From Sinorhizobium meliloti 4H41 (lineage in GTDB: Bacteria > Pseudomonadota > Alphaproteobacteria > Rhizobiales > Rhizobiaceae), in the NCBI RefSeq assembly GCF_000375585.1, contig NZ_AQWP01000016.1, positions 62,061 to 126,060 on the forward strand: a stretch of 64,000 nucleotides of DNA. The letters are read 5' to 3'. Below the pieces are notes generated by a model that had not been told where the DNA came from, made no database searches, and worked only from the letters and a program-made list of their open reading frames with translations. Made by a program: the position numbers and the translations under genes. Shown here one piece after another: positions 58,245-64,000 of the stretch (position 1 is the first letter of the stretch; every line of letters starts with the position of its first letter).

Positions 58245-58474
58245 GCTTCGCCTTCCCAAAGCGCCAACTCATCCTCACTCATTGGCTCGAAGAAATCCGG
58301 CCCGTCTCCTGTAACCTTGCCTTTAAGCAGCCCGATGGTGAACTTGCTTTGCGGGATGGCAACAATCCGCGCAACAGGGGTTTTGCCCTTGGCGATGACA
58401 ACTTCTTCGCCAGCCTTCGCCGCCTCTATAAGTTTGGACAAGTTCGTCTTGGCGTTGTGAATTGTAACCTGCAT
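58241..58474 (-). CDS. vapB: Phd/YefM-type antitoxin
   Basis: 77 residues. Opens MQVTIHNAKTNLSKLIEAA and continues AGEEVVIAKGKTPVARIV, the Phd/YefM fold; the acidic C-terminus (MSEDELALWEGEA) would wrap the toxin. It comes first in the operon and is coupled to the toxin gene. Confidence 0.9.
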   Translation of the reverse strand: MQVTIHNAKTNLSKLIEAAKAGEEVVIAKGKTPVARIVAIPQSKFTIGLLKGKVTGDGPDFFEPMSEDELALWEGEA

Positions 58475-58759
58475 GGAAACCCCGTTTAGCTAACTTAGCC
58501 ATAGATAGTGCTTTTCCACCTTGAAATCCAGCCTCACTTTCCCTCCGTCAGAAACCTCGCCAGTGCGCGTAGCTTCTTCTTCGCTCTCGCTGCTTGGGGT
58601 CTCGCATTGATTATCAGCACCAAAATGGCCTGATCGCTCAGTAGTTCGCAATATCAGCCACTGCTTGAGAATAGCTTCTCGACGCGTTCGGCTTCTATAA
58701 GGCGAATGAACGTTCGGCGGTGGAAAGGACGGCCATCCGGACCTGAAAATCCCGTAGAC
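58475..58759. other. intergenic, no supported gene
   Basis: Promoter side of the toxin-antitoxin operon. No gene supported. Confidence 0.4.
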
Positions 58760-59014
58760 CTAGTCCCCCGCAGTCTTCAGCTTTTCCAAGAGCGTTAAAA
58801 CATCGGCTTGGATATCGAGGCATGAATCCACGTATTCGACTATCAGCTCCTCACGGTGAGGAAAATCCCTCCGATGACGTTCAAGCGTCTCGGCCGCTAC
58901 AGCATAAGCTTCGAATAGGTCGTCCAACTCGCGGCTCTTAGCGCGGTAAAGGAGTTCTCGATGTCGAGGCAGGGCAAGCGCCAAACGGGCCCTGCCACTT
59001 CGTAGCAGTGACAT
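58760..59014 (-). CDS. small helical hypothetical protein (84 aa)
   Basis: 84 residues, nearly all helix (LDDLFEAYAVAAETLERHRR, then VDSCLDIQADVLTLLEKLK). Ribosome site weak. No family recognised. It might be the tail of a larger decayed gene; the frame is open only from about 59014. Confidence 0.4.
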   Translation of the reverse strand: MSLLRSGRARLALALPRHRELLYRAKSRELDDLFEAYAVAAETLERHRRDFPHREELIVEYVDSCLDIQADVLTLLEKLKTAGD

Positions 59015-59461
59015 TTTTTCGATCCAATAGCATGGTCCTCGGCCCGATGGTGAAGTTCAAGTATCGGGCTAGAGAACCGTCTCGTGGTGCCAGCCCACGA
59101 CAATCCTGCGACTACCAGAGTCCGGCCGGAAAGTTCCCGGGATCCAACTCACGCTGGGCGGAGATATGACGCCAGGTGCGGTGCGACGTTCCCTTTGGTG
59201 AAGCGCAAAGCTACGAAGAACAGGCTGATGCCCTCTGCGATCTCTCGTCTGGTCAGTTCGAAATCGTGGCCATGGGTGGCCAGCGAACGGCTGCCCGTCC
59301 GTCCGGCAGGAGCGCCGCTGTGCGCTCGTACGATGGGCGAAGCCCACTCTAACATACAACGTATCCTTCGCTCATGTCCGCAGTGCCTCTGACCAGACGT
59401 CCAGTCCAGACTGTACGACAACATATCATTGGGGGCCAGCAGTTAGGGAAGCGCCTTTGAC
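59015..59461. other. intergenic, no supported gene
   Basis: Two overlapping minus frames (59069-59359 and 59149-59424) cover it; neither has a recognisable domain or ribosome site. Confidence 0.35.
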
Positions 59462-59510
59462 TATCCATAGCGCGGATTTGGGCCATCCAAATAATCGATT
59501 TTTCGAATTT
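59462..59510 (+). promoter_or_regulatory. nod box before the YejA-like gene
   Basis: TATCCATAGCGCGGATT gives a perfect proximal block with ATC-N9-GAT, followed at the right spacing by ATCCAAATAATCGATTTT and CGAATT. About five fixed bases differ from the 47-bp consensus. It ends 45 bp before a strong ribosome site and 77 bp before the peptide-binding protein start, pointing at it. Confidence 0.88.
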
Positions 59511-59541
59511 CGCCTATTCTGGTCTACGAGAATAGCCGAAA
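59508..59541 (+). repeat. inverted repeat in the leader of the YejA-like gene
   Basis: TTTCGCCTATTCT and AGAATAGCCGAAA are 13-bp arms with one mismatch around an 8-base loop. It starts at the edge of the nod box and stops just before the AAGGAG ribosome site. It may be an operator or an RNA hairpin that affects start of translation. Confidence 0.6.
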
Positions 59542-59555
59542 ACAAGGAGAAAACG

Positions 59556-59591
59556 ATGGGATGCTTGACATTGGCGGTACTGGAGGAATGA
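59556..59591 (+). CDS. possible leader peptide (11 codons)
   Basis: ATG 59556 lies six bases after AAGGAGA, the best ribosome site in the region, but opens only MGCLTLAVLEE before a TGA that overlaps ATG 59588 of the YejA-like gene. The arrangement would couple translation of the binding protein to this mini-ORF. It could equally be an accident beside the alternative start at 59561. Confidence 0.35.
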   Translation: MGCLTLAVLEE

Positions 59592-61417
59592 AGTTTGCGA
59601 CCGCGTTCCTGGCAATGTCACTATTTCTGATGCCAACGGCAGAGGCTCAAGAGCAGCCGGTCTGGCATCACGGGCTGTCGCTCGTGGACGAGCTCAAATA
59701 TCCGCCGGGTTTTGCCCACTTTGACTATGTGAATCCGGACGCTCCCAAGGGCGGAGAGCTCAGGCTATCGCAGACGGGCACCTTCGACAGCTTCAATCCG
59801 CTCCTGGCGACAAAGGGGGAACCGGCCGTCGGACTGTCGCTCGTCTTCGATACGCTGTTGAAGCCGGCCGATGATGAAATTTCAACAGCCTATGGCTTAC
59901 TCGCCGAGAGCGTCTCCTTTCCCGACGACATCTCGTCGGCGACCTTCCGTCTGCGGACCGAGGCGAAATGGGCAGACGGAAAACCGGTGACGCCCGAGGA
60001 CGTCGTCTTCAGCTTCGAGAAGGCGAAGGAGCTGAACCCGCTCTATCAGAGCTACTACAGGCATGTCGTGAAGTCGGAAAAGACCGGCGACCGCGACGTG
60101 ACCTTCCACTTCGATGAAAAGAACAATCGCGAACTGGCGCACATTCTCGGCCAGATCCTGATCGTTCCGAAACATTGGTGGGAGGGCAGCGGGCCGGACG
60201 GCAAGCCGCGTGACATCAGCCGCACGACGCTCGAGCCGGTCATGGGCTCCGGGCCCTACAAGATCGCTTCGTTCCAGCCGGGCGGCTCGATCCGTTTCGA
60301 ATTGCGGGACGACTATTGGGGCAAGAACCTCAACGTCAATGTCGGGCAGAACAATTTCAACTCGATCACATATTCCTTTTTCGGCGATCGCGACGTCGAG
60401 TTCGAGGCCTTCCGCTCCGGCAGCACCGACTACTGGGTAGAAAACCAGGCAATGCGCTGGGCGACCGGCTTCGACTTCCCGGCGGTGAAGGACGGTCGCG
60501 TCAAGCGCGAGGAAATCCCCAACCCGTTCCGGGCAACCGGCGTCATGCAGGCGATGGTGCCGAACATGCGCCGCAAACCCTTCGACGACGAGCGCGTGCG
60601 CCAGGCGCTGAACTATGCGCTCGATTTCGAGGAACTGAACCGAACCATCTTCTTCAATCAATACCAGCGCGTAAACAGCTTCTTCTTCGGCACGGAACTC
60701 GCCTCATCGGGCCTGCCTAAGGGCGAGGAACTGAAGATCCTCAACGAGGTCAAGGAGCTGGTCCCACCGGAAGTGTTTACGACCCCCTACACCAATCCTG
60801 TCGGGGGAACGCCGGAAAAGGCCCGCGACAATCTGCGCCAGGCGATTGCGCTCCTCAAGGAAGCCGGCTTCGAACTCAAGGGCAACCGCATGGTCAACAA
60901 GGCGACCGGCAAGCCCTTCGCCTTCGAAATTCTGATAAACAGCCCGGCACTCGAGCGGGTCGCGCTTCCCTATACGCAGAACCTGAAGCGGATTGGTATC
61001 GAAGCAAGCGTGCGCATGGTCGATCCGTCGCAATATACCAACCGGGAGCGCGCCTTCGATTACGACATGACCTGGGAGGTCTGGGGCCAGACCTTGAGCC
61101 CCGGTAACGAGCAAGCGGACTATTGGGGATCCAAGGCCGCGACGCGCGAGGGTTCGAGAAATTATGCCGGGATTGCCGATCCGGGTGTCGACAAGCTGAT
61201 CGAACGCGTCATCTTCGCCAAGGATCGCGACACACTCGTCGCCGCCACAAGAGCGCTTGACCGTGTGCTGCTCGCCCATAATTACGTGGTCCCGCTCTAT
61301 TACAAGCTCAAGGCCAACGTCGCCTATTGGGACAAGTTCGGCCGACCTGCGGAACTGCCGAAATATGCGATCGGCTTTCCCGACGTATGGTGGCTCAAGG
61401 GCGCTGCCAGCCAATGA
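59588..61417 (+). CDS. YejA-like ABC transporter peptide-binding protein
   Basis: 609 residues with a signal peptide MKFATAFLAMSLFLMPTAEA cut before QEQP, then the family 5 solute-binding fold (ELRLSQTGTFDSFNPLL, ADGKPVTPEDVVFSFEKA, GSGPYKIASFQPGG, PNMRRKPFDDERVRQALNYA in separate places). Closest plan is YejA, the microcin C/oligopeptide type. The start could also be ATG 59561. A nod box drives it, but its permease yejB is truncated just downstream and no ATPase follows, so it must borrow a transporter or act alone as a periplasmic binder. Odd for a nod regulon member. Confidence 0.9.
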   Translation: MKFATAFLAMSLFLMPTAEAQEQPVWHHGLSLVDELKYPPGFAHFDYVNPDAPKGGELRLSQTGTFDSFNPLLATKGEPAVGLSLVFDTLLKPADDEISTAYGLLAESVSFPDDISSATFRLRTEAKWADGKPVTPEDVVFSFEKAKELNPLYQSYYRHVVKSEKTGDRDVTFHFDEKNNRELAHILGQILIVPKHWWEGSGPDGKPRDISRTTLEPVMGSGPYKIASFQPGGSIRFELRDDYWGKNLNVNVGQNNFNSITYSFFGDRDVEFEAFRSGSTDYWVENQAMRWATGFDFPAVKDGRVKREEIPNPFRATGVMQAMVPNMRRKPFDDERVRQALNYALDFEELNRTIFFNQYQRVNSFFFGTELASSGLPKGEELKILNEVKELVPPEVFTTPYTNPVGGTPEKARDNLRQAIALLKEAGFELKGNRMVNKATGKPFAFEILINSPALERVALPYTQNLKRIGIEASVRMVDPSQYTNRERAFDYDMTWEVWGQTLSPGNEQADYWGSKAATREGSRNYAGIADPGVDKLIERVIFAKDRDTLVAATRALDRVLLAHNYVVPLYYKLKANVAYWDKFGRPAELPKYAIGFPDVWWLKGAASQ

Positions 61418-61583
61418 AGACTTGCGCTTGAGGCCGCTCTCGATTCCAAATGCAGGAAGCGAATCAGTAAAATGACGGACGACGGCGGCATCGGACGCGC
61501 CCAAGGAGTATGGGATTGAGACGAAATAGACGGCAAACCAGCGCTCCCGCGATCGGCGGCGCCACAATGCCGAGGTTCGCCTG

Positions 61584-61708
61584 ATGGATGCCTATATCCT
61601 GCGCCGGCTGCTCCTGATGATCCCGACGATCATCGGCATCATGGCCATCTCGTTTGCCGTCGTGCAATTTGCCCCCGCGGGCCCGTGGAACAGGTCATCG
61701 CGGACTGG
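61584..61708 (+). pseudogene. 5' fragment of yejB permease gene
   Basis: MDAYILRRLLLMIPTIIGIM, then AISFAVVQFAPAGP, is the N-terminal membrane helix of YejB-type permeases. A lost base near 61684 shifts the frame: VEQVIADW continues in the next frame to 61708, after which homology ends. The rest of the permease, with yejE and yejF, is missing. Confidence 0.8.
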
Positions 61709-62173
61709 CACCCGACCTCTTCTCGCGGCCACCGGACCTGAAGGTCGTCTTTTCCGGCGACGCGGGTGTCTATCACGTGCTGACGCTGCCGGGCCTGCCC
61801 CGACGTGCCGCTAGTTTTCGCTTCGCCGACCGGACGCTGACGAGACGGATAAGCGAATTCGCCGCTCGGTTTTAGCGGACTACGCCGTTTCATTAGGGTT
61901 GGCCGGAATGTATCGCGAGTGCGTATGCACGGCCCGCGCAGCATCCATTTGGCAATCGACGATGGTCGTCATCCGTTTTGTCAAATCAGATTCCTGGTTG
62001 CGATGGCCAACGCGACGCCGACGACTTTTTGTAACCGGTGAACATACTGAAGAACGGGAACCTAAGCGATGTACGACTGCAGAAGGCATGAAGTTTGCGT
62101 TCTTGCAGCGTGCAACCTCTGCCTGAGTGTCGCTTTTGCGAGCCATTCCCTTGAAAATCAACAGGTCCTCTAA
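61709..62173 (+). other. unidentified sequence after the yejB break
   Basis: A short plus frame reads PPDLKVVFSGDAGVYHVLTL to about 61875 and may be the tail of another truncated gene joined at the break. The rest up to the acyltransferase start holds nothing I recognise. Confidence 0.35.
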
Positions 62174-64000
62174 TGTCACGAGAATTCCGACCTGATATCC
62201 AGGCCTTGCGGGGTCTAGCTGTTCTGCTGGTTGTGCTCTATCACGCTCACGTCGGGCCATTCGGGTATCTCGGCGTTGATATTTTCTTCGTGATTTCTGG
62301 CTTTCTGATCACCGGCCTCATCATGAGGCAGCTCGAGCAATCACAGTTCAGCCTTTGGGAATTCTATTATCGCCGTGCGAGGCGCCTCTTGCCGGCGGCC
62401 TACGTCGTCATTGCGCTTACGACGATCGCTGCGCCTTTCTTGCTGTCGGATGTGGGCCTGCGGGAGCTCCGAAATCAGGTGTTCGGGGCGCTGACATTTA
62501 CCGGCAATATTGTTCTCTGGTCTCAAGCTGACTATTTCGGCGGAGCCGCAGAAACAAAGCCCCTTCTGCACTTCTGGTCGCTTGCTGTCGAAGAACAGTG
62601 CTATCTGCTGCTCCCTGCCTTCTTTGCCTTGGCACCCAAAAAATGGTGGCTGTTAGGCGTTGGTTCGCTCCTGGTTGCCAGCGCAATCCTTTGTTTCTAC
62701 GTGGCGTTTCGCCATCCATCCGCCGCATTTTATCTTTTGCCGACCCGCTTTTGGGAAATGGCGGTCGGTTCTATCGGGGCTTTGTTGCCCGCCAGCCCTC
62801 GGGTGGCTGCCAGGTTTGCGACACTGCGCTTCCCGGCGCTTGGGCTTCTCCTCCTTATTCCTGTTGGACCTTCTGGCTTGGAGAACCCTGTCGTGGACGC
62901 CGCTTTAGTTTGCGTCGCAACCCTCATTCTCCTGCTGGCGCCCAGCACGGATAGTATGGCGGTCCGAGGCATGGCAAGAATTGGGAACATCTCGTACTCG
63001 CTCTATCTGATCCATTGGCCGGTGCTGGTCTATGTTCGGGCTGCTTGGCTGTCAGAGCCTCCTGCGGTTGCGATCAACGCGGCAGTTTTCTTCTCAGTTG
63101 TCGCGAGCTTAGCTCTTCACCGCTTCGTCGAGAAACCCTTCCGACGGGGAACCGTCACGTCTCATGTGCGAATGACTTCAGGACTCGTCGCCGCAACGGC
63201 TCTTCTCGCCTTCGTACCGGCAATGGGCATTGGCGCAACCGAAAGTAGGTTCGGCGTTTCCGACGTCCGGCGGATCAATTACGGCCTGGGAAGAGCATGT
63301 GATCTTACCCCAGGATCGCCTCCTCAGACTATTCCGGATGCGTGCCAGACGGCGGACAGGCCCGAAATGCTGGTCTGGGGCGATTCATTTGCAATGGCAC
63401 TTGTTCCCGGGTTGGCCAAAACAGTCGGTGAAGCCGGACTGGCTCAACTCACCATGAGCGGGTGCCTCCCCGCCGTCGGCGTTGCTGCCTTCTCGAGGCG
63501 GGCAGCGTCTCCATATCCCCGTGCCTTCGGCGAGGATTGTATTCGCTTCAATGACAATGTTTTGAGCATCCTGAAGAACCAGCCGGAGATAAAAACCGTT
63601 GCAATCTCAAGCCCGTTTGACGCACCTGTATCCAACGACTTTATGCTGCTTAAGAGGACCGGTGATACCTTCACGGAGGTTGAAACATCGGTAGATGAAG
63701 CCGCTGAAGGTATCAAATCTCTCGTCGAGGCCGTTCGAGCCTTGGGCAGGCGCGTGGTTGTTGTTGCTCCTCCGCCAGTCGCAAGCTTCGATATCGGCGA
63801 TTGCCTCGAACGAAAGGCGAGGGGCAGCCTTATGCTCGGCCGATACAGTGATTGTAAAATAAAAGTCAGCGATTACCGCCGGATGCGGTCCCGTACTCTC
63901 GAGCTCTTGAACCAAGTGGCCGTGAAGGCTGACGTGAAGGTGGTCTCTTACCACGACTTTCTCTGCGACGACACAACGTGCAAGACCGAGATCGACGGCA
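62174..64000 (+). CDS. OafA/YrhL-type acyltransferase 3 with SGNH domain, C-terminus outside window
   Basis: 609 residues visible and open at the right edge. N-terminal acyltransferase 3 membrane domain: FRPDIQALRGLAVLLVVLYH (catalytic His in VLYHA), GVDIFFVISGFLI and RRARRLLPA; about ten helices follow. From about residue 390 a periplasmic SGNH hydrolase-like domain begins with MLVWGDSFAMAL (nucleophile Ser in GDS). Such fusions acetylate O-antigen, exopolysaccharide or peptidoglycan. NodX and NolL that decorate Nod factors share the first domain but lack SGNH, so surface polysaccharide is the more likely acceptor. Start ATG 62174 follows ACAGG. Confidence 0.9.

Noticed and set aside
61946..62000. 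nod-box-like CATCCATTTGG region before the acyltransferase
   Set aside because: The second ATC block is six bases off the required spacing and the GAT partner is missing.

Overview
The window looks like a symbiotic plasmid or symbiosis island of a fast-growing rhizobium (Sinorhizobium/Ensifer or Rhizobium group). It holds nodulation genes (nodM, nodD, several NodD-binding nod boxes), a complete set of genes for the microaerobic cbb3 respiratory chain and its regulators (fixLJ, fixK, fixNOQP, fixGHIS, hemN), and an uptake hydrogenase locus in the Rhizobium leguminosarum order (hupSLCDEFGHIJK-hypABFCDE). GC is high. Tight operons are separated by AT-richer intergenic stretches that carry gene and insertion-sequence debris. 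No rRNA, tRNA, CRISPR array or replication origin was seen.

Layout. 1-5.2 kb, minus strand: an unusual biosynthetic operon of a sulfotransferase, a short doubtful ORF, a free-standing NRPS condensation-like acyltransferase, a GMC oxidoreductase and a class III aminotransferase that runs off the left edge. 5.9-8.6 kb: a periplasmic M16 zinc-protease pair, one active and one lacking the zinc motif. 8.9-9.2 kb: two coupled micro-ORFs, the first tryptophan-rich. 9.5-12.3 kb, minus strand: a chromate transporter and a HemN-like radical SAM protein that lacks HemN's fourth cysteine. 12.4-26.8 kb: the hup/hyp locus behind a sigma-54 type promoter; hupE (nickel permease) and hupI (rubredoxin) are broken. 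26.9-29.0 kb: nod box and nodM. 29-34.5 kb: a decayed region with an HNH nuclease, a MucR/Ros regulator, syrB, a SyrB-like gene and IS21 and vWA-domain remnants. 35-36.3 kb: canonical hemN. 36.6-39.9 kb: fixL, fixJ, a FixT-like receiver, a FixJ-type palindrome and fixK. 40.1-48.4 kb: fixNOQP and fixGHIS, each behind an FNR/FixK box. 48.5-55.5 kb: a Crp-type regulator, a leucine-rich-repeat effector whose ubiquitin-ligase domain has decayed, an AraC regulator, a TPR protein, an XRE regulator and a PhyH-type dioxygenase. 55.8-57.4 kb: a nod box facing the dioxygenase, then nodD. 57.9-58.5 kb: a VapBC-type toxin-antitoxin pair. 59.4-61.7 kb: a strong nod box, hairpin and mini-ORF in front of a YejA-like peptide-binding protein, followed by a truncated yejB. 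62.2-64 kb: an OafA-type acyltransferase cut by the right edge.

How it fits together: FixL senses low oxygen and phosphorylates FixJ, FixJ turns on fixK, and FixK acts at anaeroboxes before fixN, fixG and probably hemN to build the high-affinity oxidase. Hydrogenase can recycle H2 from nitrogenase, although two accessory genes are damaged here. NodD, activated by plant flavonoids, would act on nodM and, by the nod boxes read here, also on a PhyH-type dioxygenase and a peptide-binding protein. These last two, with the sulfotransferase/condensation-domain operon, are the most likely places for undescribed symbiotic biology.
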